From Streptomyces rhizoryzae (GTDB taxonomy: Bacteria > Actinomycetota > Actinomycetes > Streptomycetales > Streptomycetaceae): a stretch of 64,000 nucleotides of DNA. Shown piece by piece: positions 1-7,377 of the stretch. Numbering within the stretch: the first letter of the stretch is position 1; the number at the start of each line of letters is the position of its first letter. The position numbers were made by a program, and so were the translations under genes. The stretch is taken from NCBI RefSeq assembly GCF_023155275.1, contig NZ_JALMUV010000036.1:24815-88814 (forward strand), given 5' to 3'. Under the pieces are notes generated by a model. That model saw nothing but the letters and a program-made list of their open reading frames with translations, searched no databases and had not been told where the DNA came from.

Positions 1-1150
1 TCAGCCGCAGCCGGGAGATCCCGTCCGGCACGGACGGCGGCCGGAAGCAGCCGACCGCCAGGCCGGCCGCCCGGCAGTCCGCGGCCCAGCGCACCGCCGC
101 CTCCGGCGAGGGCGCGCGCACGGAGACCACCGCCGCGTCCGGGCGGGCCGCGGTCAGGCCCGCGGCGGTGAGCCGGGCGTGCAGGTCCCGCGCCACCCGC
201 CGGACGCGGGCCGCGCGGGAGGGCTCCCGGCCCAGCAGCCGCAGCGCGGCGAGCGCGCCGCCGGCCGCCGCCGGCGCCAGCCCGGTGTCGAAGATGAACG
301 ACCGCGCGGTGTTGACCAGGTGCTCGATGACCCGGGCCGGGCCGAGCACCGCCCCGCCCTGTGCGCCGAGGGACTTGGAGAGCGTCACGGTCGCCACCAC
401 GTCGGCGTCCCCGGCCAGTCCGGCGGCCCGGACCGCGCCGCGGCCGCCGTCGCCCAGGACGCCCAGGCCGTGCGCGTCGTCGACCAGCAGCGCCGCGTCC
501 CGGCTGCGGCAGGCGTCGGCGAGGGCGGCCAGCGGCGCGGCGTCGCCGTCGACGGAGAAGACCGCGTCGGTGACGGCCAGTGCCCGGCCGCGGTGGCCGG
601 CCAGCGCGGTGCGCACGGCCGCCGGATCGGCGTGCGGGACGACCTCGGTACGGGCCCGGGAGAGCCGGCAGCCGTCGATGAGCGAGGCGTGGTTGCCGGC
701 GTCGGAGACGACCAGGGTGCCGGGGGCGGTGAGCGCGGTGACGGCGGCGAGGTTGGCGGTGTAGCCGGACGAGAGCACCAGCGCCGCCTCGAAGCCGCAG
801 AACGCGGCCAGGTCGGCCTCCAGCCGGGCGTGGAGTTCGGTGCTGCCGGTGACCAGCCGGGAGCCGGTGGCGCCGGCGCCCCAGCGGTGCGCGGCCGCCG
901 CCGCGCCGCGGGTGACCTCGGGGTGCCGGGCCAGGCCCAGGTAGTCGTTGCCGGCCAGGTCCAGCAGCGGGGAGTCGGCGGGGCGGGGCCGCAGGGTGCG
1001 GACCAAGCCGGCCCGCCGGCGTTCGGCACGGGCGGTGTCCAGCCAGTCGAACGCCGCGCCGGAGGCCGGCCGGAGGGCCGCGACGGCCCGCCCGGCGGGG
1101 GGTGCGGGCGGGGTGTCGCGCGGCAGCGGCGGGGCGGAGTCCTGCGGCAT
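1..1150 (-). CDS. bioF: 8-amino-7-oxononanoate synthase (partial)
   Basis: Condenses pimeloyl-ACP (or -CoA) with alanine to 8-amino-7-oxononanoate, the first committed step in assembling the biotin rings; a cytosolic PLP enzyme of the alpha-oxoamine synthase family. About 383 codons are visible and the C-terminus lies beyond the left edge. Readable family landmarks are GNDYLGLA near the N-terminus, the HGLGVLG loop, and TLSKSLGAQGG, whose lysine (residue 259) should hold PLP. The ATG at 1150 follows an AAGGA box. It is divergent from bioBAD, with a shared 227-bp control region. Identity is secure from motifs and context. Confidence 0.95.
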   Translation of the reverse strand, partial: MPQDSAPPLPRDTPPAPPAGRAVAALRPASGAAFDWLDTARAERRRAGLVRTLRPRPADSPLLDLAGNDYLGLARHPEVTRGAAAAAHRWGAGATGSRLVTGSTELHARLEADLAAFCGFEAALVLSSGYTANLAAVTALTAPGTLVVSDAGNHASLIDGCRLSRARTEVVPHADPAAVRTALAGHRGRALAVTDAVFSVDGDAAPLAALADACRSRDAALLVDDAHGLGVLGDGGRGAVRAAGLAGDADVVATVTLSKSLGAQGGAVLGPARVIEHLVNTARSFIFDTGLAPAAAGGALAALRLLGREPSRAARVRRVARDLHARLTAAGLTAARPDAAVVSVRAPSPEAAVRWAADCRAAGLAVGCFRPPSVPDGISRLRL

Positions 1151-1282
1151 CGGCGTCCTTCGTCGTCTCGGCACCGGGAACGGTCCCGTACCGCGCGGGG
1201 TACGGTTCCCGTCAGCGGTTCCGGGCAACGGGCCCGTGGGGGCTCGATTGTGGGCTGTCGATAGACGTTAGCGGTCGTTCCA

Positions 1283-1312
1283 CCGGTGGACGGTGTGGTG
1301 ATACACACACCC
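1283..1312. promoter_or_regulatory. Inverted repeat in the bioF-bioB divergent region
   Basis: A 6-bp inverted repeat GGTGTG-N8-CACACC lies about in the middle of the bioF/bioB intergenic region. Its size and position suit a dimeric repressor site controlling both directions. No BirA or BioQ consensus could be matched by eye, so the binding protein is unknown. Confidence 0.35.
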
Positions 1313-1345
1313 CGATCGCCGGGCGTTGTGGGAATCCTCCTTGGC

Positions 1346-1363
1346 CGTACGCCGTGGCGTACG
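1346..1363. promoter_or_regulatory. Perfect palindrome just upstream of the bioB RBS
   Basis: CGTACGCC-GT-GGCGTACG is a perfect 8-bp inverted repeat with a 2-nt centre. It ends 2 nt before the AGGA box (1366-1369) of bioB. It could be a repressor operator or an mRNA hairpin affecting bioB translation. Confidence 0.5.
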
Positions 1364-1377
1364 CCAGGATCATCGCC

Positions 1378-2529
1378 ATGGACCTGCTGAACACACTGGT
1401 GGACAAGGGACTGCGGCGCGAGGTGCCGACCCGCGAGGAGGCGCTCGCCGTCCTGGCGACGTCCGACGACGAACTGCTCGATGTGGTGGCCGCGGCCGGG
1501 AAGGTGCGCCGCGCGTGGTTCGGGCGGCGGGTCAAGCTCAACTACCTCGTCAACCTCAAGTCGGGCCTGTGCCCGGAGGACTGCTCGTACTGCTCGCAGC
1601 GGCTGGGCTCGAAGGCGGAGATCCTCAAGTACACCTGGCTGAAGCCCGATGACGCCTCCAAGGCGGCCGCGGCCGGGGTGGCCGGCGGCGCCAAGCGGGT
1701 CTGCCTGGTCGCCAGCGGCCGGGGCCCGACGGACAAGGACGTGGACCGGGTCTCGGAGACCATCTCCGCCATCAAGGAGCAGAACGAGGGCGTCGAGGTG
1801 TGCGCCTGCCTGGGGCTGCTGAGCGAGGGCCAGGCGGAGCGGCTGCGCGCGGCGGGCGCCGACGCCTACAACCACAACCTCAACACCTCGGAAGCCACGT
1901 ACGGCGACATCTGCACCACGCACGACTTCGCGGACCGGGTCGACACCGTCCAACAGGCCCAGGCGGCCGGGATGTCCGCCTGCTCGGGGCTGATCGCCGG
2001 GATGGGCGAGACCGACGCCGACCTGGTCGACGTGGTCTTCGCCCTGCGCGAGCTGGACCCGGACTCGGTGCCGGTCAACTTCCTGATCCCGTTCGAGGGC
2101 ACCCCGCTGGCCGAGGAGTGGAACCTCACCCCGCAGCGGTGCCTGCGCATCCTGGCCATGGTGCGGTTCGTCTGCCCGGACATCGAGGTCCGGCTGGCGG
2201 GCGGCCGCGAGGTGCACCTGCGCAGCCTCCAGCCGCTCGCCCTGCACCTGGTCAACTCCATCTTCCTGGGCGACTACCTGACCAGTGAGGGCCAGGCCGG
2301 CAAGGACGACCTGGCGATGATCGCGGACGCCGGGTTCGAGGTGGAGGAGGCCGGGACGGCCACCCTCCCGGCCCACCGCCGGGACGCCGCCGGCCCGGCG
2401 GAGGCCTGCGGCGCGGAGCCGGCGGACGGGGCGCCGGCCGCCGTGCCCGCCCCCGCCGAGGAGGCCCGGCGCAACCTCGTCGCAGTGCGCCGCCGCGGCG
2501 CCGGGACCGACCTGCCGCCCAATGCCTGA
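1378..2529 (+). CDS. bioB: Biotin synthase (radical SAM)
   Basis: Inserts sulfur into dethiobiotin to form biotin, the last pathway step. The 383-aa protein has the radical-SAM motif CPEDCSYC with cysteines at 65, 69 and 72, preceded by the family segment VKLNYLVNLKSG; later YNHNLNTS and the AGGREVHLRSLQ region, whose arginine ligates the [2Fe-2S] cluster, are intact. The ATG at 1378 is preceded by AGGA at 8-nt spacing; an in-frame upstream extension to 1102 would run into bioF and is rejected. The last 40 residues are Ala/Pro-rich and probably dispensable. Its stop overlaps the bioA start by 8 nt, so translation is probably coupled. Confidence 0.97.
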   Translation: MDLLNTLVDKGLRREVPTREEALAVLATSDDELLDVVAAAGKVRRAWFGRRVKLNYLVNLKSGLCPEDCSYCSQRLGSKAEILKYTWLKPDDASKAAAAGVAGGAKRVCLVASGRGPTDKDVDRVSETISAIKEQNEGVEVCACLGLLSEGQAERLRAAGADAYNHNLNTSEATYGDICTTHDFADRVDTVQQAQAAGMSACSGLIAGMGETDADLVDVVFALRELDPDSVPVNFLIPFEGTPLAEEWNLTPQRCLRILAMVRFVCPDIEVRLAGGREVHLRSLQPLALHLVNSIFLGDYLTSEGQAGKDDLAMIADAGFEVEEAGTATLPAHRRDAAGPAEACGAEPADGAPAAVPAPAEEARRNLVAVRRRGAGTDLPPNA

Positions 2530-3826
2530 GCCGCTCACACCGGCCGACGTGCTGGCTCTGGACCGGGAGCACGTCTGGCACCCGTACGGGCCGATGCCCG
2601 GCCGGACCGAGCCGCTGCTGGTCGAGTCGGCCGCCGGTGTCCGGCTGCGGCTGGGCCGGCCGGCCGAGGGCCGCACCGAGCTGGTCGACGGCATGGCGTC
2701 GTGGTGGTCGGCGGTGCACGGCTACAACCACCCGGTGCTCAACGACGCGGCCCGCGGCCAGTTGGAGCGGATGAGCCACGTGATGTTCGGCGGGCTCACC
2801 CACGAGCCCGCGGTGCGGCTCGCCAAGCGGCTGGTGGACATCACGCCGGAGCCGCTGCGCCACGTCTTCCTCGCCGACTCCGGTTCGGTGTCGGTCGAGG
2901 TGGCCGTCAAGATGTGCCTCCAGTACTGGCGTTCGCTGGGCAAGCCGCGCAAGCAGCGGCTGCTGACCTGGCGCGGCGGCTACCACGGCGACACCTGGCA
3001 GCCGATGGCGGTGTGCGATCCGGACGGCGGGATGCACCACTTCTGGCAGGGCGTGCTGCCCCGGCAGGTCTTCGCGGACGCGCCGCCGGCCGGTTTCGAC
3101 GCCCCGCCGGACGCCGGGTACGCGGCCCACCTGCGGGAGCTGATCGCCCGTCACGCCGACGAGCTGGCGGCGGTGATCGTGGAACCGGTGGTGCAGGGCG
3201 CGGGCGGGATGTCCTTCCACTCCCCCGGCTACCTGCGGGTGCTGCGGGAGGCGTGCGACGCGCACGGCGTCCTGCTGGTCTTCGACGAGATCGCCACCGG
3301 CTTCGGCCGGACCGGTGCCCTCTTCGCGGCCGGGCACGCCGCGGTCGCCCCCGATGTGATGTGCCTGGGCAAGGCGCTGACCGGCGGGTACCTCACCCTC
3401 GCGGCGACGCTGTGCACCGCGGAGGTGGCCGGCGGGATCGCCCGCGGCGAGCTGCCGGTACTGGCGCACGGTCCCACGTTCATGGGCAATCCGCTCGCCG
3501 CCGCGGTCGCCGACGCCTCCGTGGAGCTGCTGCTGTCCCAGGACTGGACGCGGGAGGTCAAACGGATCGAGACCGGCCTGCGGGACGGGCTGGCGGCGGC
3601 GCGGGACGTCCCCGGGGTGCGCGACGTCCGGGTGCTGGGCGCGATCGGCGTGGTGCAGCTCGACCACCCGGTGGACATGGCGGCGGCGACCCGGGCCGCG
3701 GTCCGGGAAGGCGTCTGGCTGCGGCCGTTCCGGGACCTGATCTACACCATGCCGCCGTACATCACCGGCGACGAGGACGTGGCGCGGATCGGCGCGGCGG
3801 TGTGCGCGGCCGCCCGCGCGGGCTGA
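2522..3826 (+). CDS. bioA: Adenosylmethionine-8-amino-7-oxononanoate aminotransferase
   Basis: PLP class-III aminotransferase that uses S-adenosylmethionine as amino donor to make 7,8-diaminopelargonic acid. The 434-aa protein begins with the BioA-typical HVWHPYGPM segment, has MASWWSAVHGYNHP, the metal/PLP loop VFDEIATGFGRTG, and CLGKALTGGY with the Schiff-base lysine at residue 284. FMGNPLA follows as expected. The ATG at 2522 overlaps the end of bioB by 8 nt. It sits in the order bioB-bioA-bioD common in actinobacteria, with a strong hairpin separating it from bioD. Confidence 0.97.
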   Translation: MPEPLTPADVLALDREHVWHPYGPMPGRTEPLLVESAAGVRLRLGRPAEGRTELVDGMASWWSAVHGYNHPVLNDAARGQLERMSHVMFGGLTHEPAVRLAKRLVDITPEPLRHVFLADSGSVSVEVAVKMCLQYWRSLGKPRKQRLLTWRGGYHGDTWQPMAVCDPDGGMHHFWQGVLPRQVFADAPPAGFDAPPDAGYAAHLRELIARHADELAAVIVEPVVQGAGGMSFHSPGYLRVLREACDAHGVLLVFDEIATGFGRTGALFAAGHAAVAPDVMCLGKALTGGYLTLAATLCTAEVAGGIARGELPVLAHGPTFMGNPLAAAVADASVELLLSQDWTREVKRIETGLRDGLAAARDVPGVRDVRVLGAIGVVQLDHPVDMAAATRAAVREGVWLRPFRDLIYTMPPYITGDEDVARIGAAVCAAARAG

Positions 3827-3830
3827 CCCC

Positions 3831-3865
3831 GCCGTGGCGGGGGCGCCGGCCGTCCCCGCCACGGC
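3831..3865 (+). terminator. Hairpin between bioA and bioD
   Basis: Perfect 12-bp arms GCCGTGGCGGGG / CCCCGCCACGGC with an 11-nt loop, 4 nt after the bioA stop and followed by a long pyrimidine tract. It is either a terminator that uncouples bioD or an intra-operon attenuator. Confidence 0.65.
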
Positions 3866-3923
3866 TCCCTCCCCTCCCCTTTTCCTCTTCCCCACCACCC
3901 CCTGAGAGTTCGGAGGCACACCC

Positions 3924-4637
3924 ATGTCGGTGCTGTTCGTGACGGGTACGGGTACCGAGATCGGCAAGACCGTGACCACCGCCGCGATCGCCGCGGCGGA
4001 GCTCCGCCGGGGCCGCTCGGTGGCGGTCCTCAAGGCCGCCCAGACCGGCGTCGGACCGGACGAGCCGGGGGACGCGGCGGAGACCGCGCGCCTGGCCGGC
4101 CCGGTCACGGTCAGCGAACTCGCCCGCTTCCCCGAGCCGTTGGCGCCCGCCACGGCCGCCCGCCGGTCCGGACTGCCGCCGGTGGGTCCGCAGGAGATCG
4201 CCGAGGCCGCGGCGAAGCTGGCCGCCTCGCACGACCTGGTACTGGTCGAGGGCGCGGGCGGCCTGCTGGTCCGGTTCGACGCGGCCGGCCACACCCTGGC
4301 CGACGCCGCGCGGATGGCCGGCGCCCCGGTCCTGGTGGTCGTCGAGGCCGGGCTCGGCACCCTCAACACCACCGCGCTGACCGCGCTGGCGCTGCGCACC
4401 CACGGGCTGCACTGCCCCGGCGTCGTGATCGGCAGCTGGCCGGCCGAGCCGGGGCTCGCCGCCCGCTGCAACCTCGCCGATCTGCCGGAGTCGGCGGGCG
4501 TCCCGCTGCTCGGCCTGATCCCGGAGGGCTCCGGGACGCTGCCGCCGGACGCCTTCCGCGCCGCGGCGCCCGGCTGGCTGGCCCCGCAGCTGGGCGGCAC
4601 CGGCCCGGCACTCCCGGAGGACGCCGGCACCGCGTAA
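3924..4637 (+). CDS. bioD: Dethiobiotin synthetase
   Basis: ATP-dependent carboxylase that closes the ureido ring of dethiobiotin. The 237-aa protein opens with the P-loop GTGTEIGKT (residues 8-16) characteristic of BioD; VLKAAQTG and VEGAGGLLVRF (the conserved Glu-Gly-Ala-Gly-Gly segment) follow. The ATG at 3924 is preceded by a good CGGAGG box. The gene lies 97 bp after bioA, with a strong hairpin in the gap, so it may have its own promoter or be attenuated. Confidence 0.96.
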   Translation: MSVLFVTGTGTEIGKTVTTAAIAAAELRRGRSVAVLKAAQTGVGPDEPGDAAETARLAGPVTVSELARFPEPLAPATAARRSGLPPVGPQEIAEAAAKLAASHDLVLVEGAGGLLVRFDAAGHTLADAARMAGAPVLVVVEAGLGTLNTTALTALALRTHGLHCPGVVIGSWPAEPGLAARCNLADLPESAGVPLLGLIPEGSGTLPPDAFRAAAPGWLAPQLGGTGPALPEDAGTA

Positions 4638-4678
4638 CTCCCGTGCGTACGGGGCCCGTTGTGCCGGACACTGGCGGA

Positions 4679-5446
4679 ATGGCCGATCACCCGACCGCGG
4701 ACGCGGACCTCGCCGCGTGGTATGACGTGCTGAACCCCTGGGGTCCCGACAACGACTTCTACCTGGCGCTGGTCCTGGCCGCGGACGCCGTCCTCGACGT
4801 CGGCTGCGGCACCGGCACCCTGCTGCACCGGGCCCGGGAGGCGGGCCACACCGGCCGCATCGCCGGGCTCGACCCGTCCCCGGCGATGCTCGGCCGGGCC
4901 CGGAGCCGCGCGGACCTGGGCATCGAGTGGTTCCTGGCCGGCGCTGCGTCGGCCAGGGCCCCGGACGTCACCGGCACCGGCCCGGACTCCGGTTTCGACC
5001 TGGTGGTGATGACCGGGCACGCCTTCCAGTGCCTGACCGGTGCCGCCGAGCCGGACACCGCGCTGGCCGCGGTCCGGGCGGCGCTGCGGGCCGGCGGCCG
5101 CTTCGCGTTCGAGACCCGCAATCCGCTGGTGCGGCCGTGGGAGCGGTGGACGCCGGACCGGGCGGTGACGGTGACCCGCCCGGACGGCCGCCGGGCGCGG
5201 GTGACGCACCGGGTCGAACTGCCGGTCAGGGGTGAGCTGGTGCGGTTCACCGAGACGTTCGACGGGCCGGGGTGGGACGCACCGGTGGTCAGCCACGCCA
5301 CGCTGCGGTTCCTGGACGCGGCGGCGCTCGCCGCGCGGCTCGCGGCGGCCGGGCTGGCGGTCGAGGCGCGCTACGGGGACTGGGACCGGCGCCCGTTCAC
5401 CCCGGACTCCCCGGAGATCATCACGGTCGCGCGGCGGCTCCCCTGA
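4679..5446 (+). CDS. Class I SAM-dependent methyltransferase
   Basis: A 255-aa Rossmann-fold methyltransferase. SAM motif I is VLDVGCGTG (residues 38-46), followed by an acidic GLDPSPAML strand and the post-I hydrophobic strand FDLVVMTGHAFQCL. The substrate cannot be read from sequence. A GTG at 4643 would add 12 residues, but the ATG at 4679 is preferred because homology-like sequence starts there. It begins 41 bp after bioD in the same direction. BioC, the methyltransferase of pimelate priming, belongs to this superfamily and no other bioC is visible here, so a BioC-like role is conceivable but unproven; general small-molecule methylation is the safer reading. Confidence 0.8.
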   Translation: MADHPTADADLAAWYDVLNPWGPDNDFYLALVLAADAVLDVGCGTGTLLHRAREAGHTGRIAGLDPSPAMLGRARSRADLGIEWFLAGAASARAPDVTGTGPDSGFDLVVMTGHAFQCLTGAAEPDTALAAVRAALRAGGRFAFETRNPLVRPWERWTPDRAVTVTRPDGRRARVTHRVELPVRGELVRFTETFDGPGWDAPVVSHATLRFLDAAALAARLAAAGLAVEARYGDWDRRPFTPDSPEIITVARRLP

Positions 5447-5461
5447 GCCGGCGGCCCCGGG

Positions 5462-5833
5462 TCAGTGCGTCCAGGTGCGCAGTTCGTCGGCGATGGCGCG
5501 GACGTCCGCGGTGCCGTCCTTGACCCGGCGGGCCAGCTCGCGGACCTGTTCGGGGGAGGTGGTGACCTTCAGGCCGCTGGCGACGAGGAAGCCGTAGGCG
5601 ACCGCGCTGGCGAACATGGCGTTGGAGCGCTCCAGGGCCGGGACGTGCAGCAGGAGTTGGAGCAGTGCGGCGGCGCGGTCCTGGGGTTCGGGGTAGACGG
5701 GGACGCCGAATATCTCGGCTTCGTGGCGGCCGACCGCGGCCATCAGGGCGCCCCAGTCGGTGACCTGCGGGTCCCCGGGGGTGTGCCGTTCGGCGATCAG
5801 GAGGAGCCAGGCCAGATCGATGCGCAGTGTCAC
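5462..5833 (-). CDS. Fic/Doc-like toxin component of a TA module
   Basis: A 123-aa protein matching, from memory, the Streptomyces proteins annotated as toxin component of a Fic-family toxin-antitoxin system (start MTLRIDLAWLL-like, end ELRTWTH). Doc toxins AMPylate or phosphorylate targets through HxFx(D/N)(A/G)NKR. Here the equivalent helix reads HVPALERSNAMFA and lacks the catalytic His and Lys/Arg pattern, so activity may be altered or lost. The GTG start at 5833 overlaps the antitoxin stop as GTGA, indicating translational coupling. Toxin assignment rests on this arrangement and remembered family resemblance. Confidence 0.7.
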   Translation of the reverse strand: MTLRIDLAWLLLIAERHTPGDPQVTDWGALMAAVGRHEAEIFGVPVYPEPQDRAAALLQLLLHVPALERSNAMFASAVAYGFLVASGLKVTTSPEQVRELARRVKDGTADVRAIADELRTWTH

Positions 5834-6114
5834 GTTGTGCCCGGATGTCCTTCCCCGTGGCGCGCGGGCCGTTCGCCGGCGGCGGGCTGCCGGTCCGGGC
5901 CCGGGTCGGGGCCGAACTCCTCGGCGAAGACCCGCTCGTACTGCTTCATGAAGTCCGCGGCGGCCTCGACGAAGGTCTGGCCGACCTCGCCGGCGTCCTT
6001 GAGGACGAGCTCCTCGATGTAGCGGTTCACGCTGACGCCCCGCTGGAGGGCGCGCTCCCGCGCCGCTTCGGCGGTGGCCTCGTCCACCCGGACGTTCAAC
6101 TGGGTTTTCGCCAC
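5830..6114 (-). CDS. Ribbon-helix-helix antitoxin
   Basis: A 94-aa protein whose first 45 residues fit a CopG/Arc-type ribbon-helix-helix: the strand AKTQLNVRVDE, then a helix, the turn RGVSVNRYIEELVL and a second helix. Such domains dimerise on palindromic operators and repress their own TA operon. The C-terminal half is acidic, then disordered, as usual for a toxin-neutralising tail. The ATG at 6114 follows GGAGG at short spacing, and a perfect inverted repeat overlaps the predicted -10 box. It precedes the toxin gene with a 4-nt overlap. Confidence 0.78.
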   Translation of the reverse strand: MAKTQLNVRVDEATAEAARERALQRGVSVNRYIEELVLKDAGEVGQTFVEAAADFMKQYERVFAEEFGPDPGPDRQPAAGERPARHGEGHPGTT

Positions 6115-6120
6115 GCCTCC

Positions 6121-6142
6121 ACGCTAGCGCGGATCCGCTAGC
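6121..6142 (-). promoter_or_regulatory. TA promoter/operator
   Basis: GCTAGCG-N6-CGCTAGC (6123-6142) is a perfect 7-bp inverted repeat. On the minus strand TAGCGT (6126-6121) can serve as the -10 box, lying 7 nt before the antitoxin ATG. The repeat covers this box and the last codon of the LysR gene, an arrangement that would let the antitoxin occlude its own promoter. Confidence 0.6.
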
Positions 6143-7107
6143 ACCGGCAAGGGGCGTCCTCCGGGCCCGGCGGGCGCGGGACCGGCCGGCTCCGGGCCGG
6201 GCTCCCCCGGCCCGTCCCGCAGCTCCCGCAGCACCGCCAGGAAGGCCCGTTCGGCGCGGGACGGCGGCCGGTCCCGGTGGCGGACGAGGCTGACCGGGCG
6301 GGGCGGCGGGGCCGGCGTGACGGGCAGCGCGGCCAGGGTGCCGGCGCGCAGCTCGGCGGCCACCGCGTGCTCCGGGAGCAGGGCCAGGCCCATCCCCGCC
6401 GCCACGCACCGCTTGACGGTCTCGGGCCCCCAGATGTCGGCGCGCGGGGCACCGGCCAGGCCCCAGTCGGCCAGGGTCCGCTCCTGGTGGGCGCGGGCCG
6501 GCGAACCCGGTTCGCGGAGCAGGAAGCGGGCGCCGGCGGCGGCCAGGTCGTCCGGGGTGGCGGTGTCCCGGCCGGCCAGCGGATGGCCGGGGCCGGCGAT
6601 CAGCAGCCAGTGCTCGTCGAGCACCGGCTCCACGGCCAGCCGGTCGCCGGGCGGGCTGCCGGCCACCACCGCCAGCCCGAGGCCGCCGGTGCGCAGCCGC
6701 TCGGTGACGGCGTCGGCGTCGGCGACGAAGACCTCGCAGCCGACGTCCGGGTGGCGCCGCTGGTAGCGGGCCAGGAGGCCGGGCAGCAGATAGGTGCCCA
6801 CCGTCGTGGAACCGCCCACCAGGAGGCGCCCGGTGACCGGTTCGGCGGCCTGCCGGACGGCGGCCACCGCGTCCTCCGCGAGCCGCAGGATCCGCGCGCC
6901 GTACGCGGCGAGCACCTCCCCCTCGGCGGTCGGCCGGGCGCGGGTGCCGGAGCGGTCGATGAGGGTGACCCGCAGCGCCTGCTCCAGCCGGCGCACCTGG
7001 TTGGAGACCGCGGGCTGGCTCAGGTAGAGCCGCTGGGCCGCGGCGGAGAAGCCCTGGTGCTCGACCACCTGCATGAAGATCCACAGTTGGTGGAGGTTGA
7101 GTTCCAC
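6124..7107 (-). CDS. LysR-family transcriptional regulator
   Basis: A 327-aa LysR protein: winged helix at residues 1-60 (LNLHQLWIFMQVVEHQGFSA, then YLSQPAVSNQVRRLE), and a two-lobed periplasmic-binding-like effector domain (GRLLVGGSTTVGTYLLP onward, then GMGLALLPEHAV). The GTG at 7107 puts the start at the family position; upstream codons to 7164 look non-conserved. It is divergent from the APC permease at 7378, the classic LysR-target arrangement, so it probably controls that transporter in response to its substrate. The last 30 residues are Pro/Gly-rich. Confidence 0.9.
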   Translation of the reverse strand: MELNLHQLWIFMQVVEHQGFSAAAQRLYLSQPAVSNQVRRLEQALRVTLIDRSGTRARPTAEGEVLAAYGARILRLAEDAVAAVRQAAEPVTGRLLVGGSTTVGTYLLPGLLARYQRRHPDVGCEVFVADADAVTERLRTGGLGLAVVAGSPPGDRLAVEPVLDEHWLLIAGPGHPLAGRDTATPDDLAAAGARFLLREPGSPARAHQERTLADWGLAGAPRADIWGPETVKRCVAAGMGLALLPEHAVAAELRAGTLAALPVTPAPPPRPVSLVRHRDRPPSRAERAFLAVLRELRDGPGEPGPEPAGPAPAGPGGRPLPVLADPR

Positions 7108-7377
7108 GGCCCTCCCTCGGTCCTCGGCGCACGGTTGCGCGGGGCGCCGTGGGGGAAGCGCCAAGATCGACTACGCAGCCGACCCTAGCGGGGGAAGTCC
7201 GCCGGGGACAGGGCTGCCGGACGTGGCGGACCGCACTGCCCGGCCCCGGGTCATCGGGGCGAGAGGCACCGGCCCGCCCGCCGCGCCGCCGCCGGGCGGC
7301 CGGGCCGGTGCCGCACGATGAGGGGCGGCCGGGCCGCCGGTCCGCCCGGCCGCCCCGTCCCGTCAGGAGCCAGCGCC

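Noticed and set aside
385..2694. Minus-strand frame spanning bioF and bioB
   Set aside because: Only the part in bioF codes; the rest is antisense to bioB.
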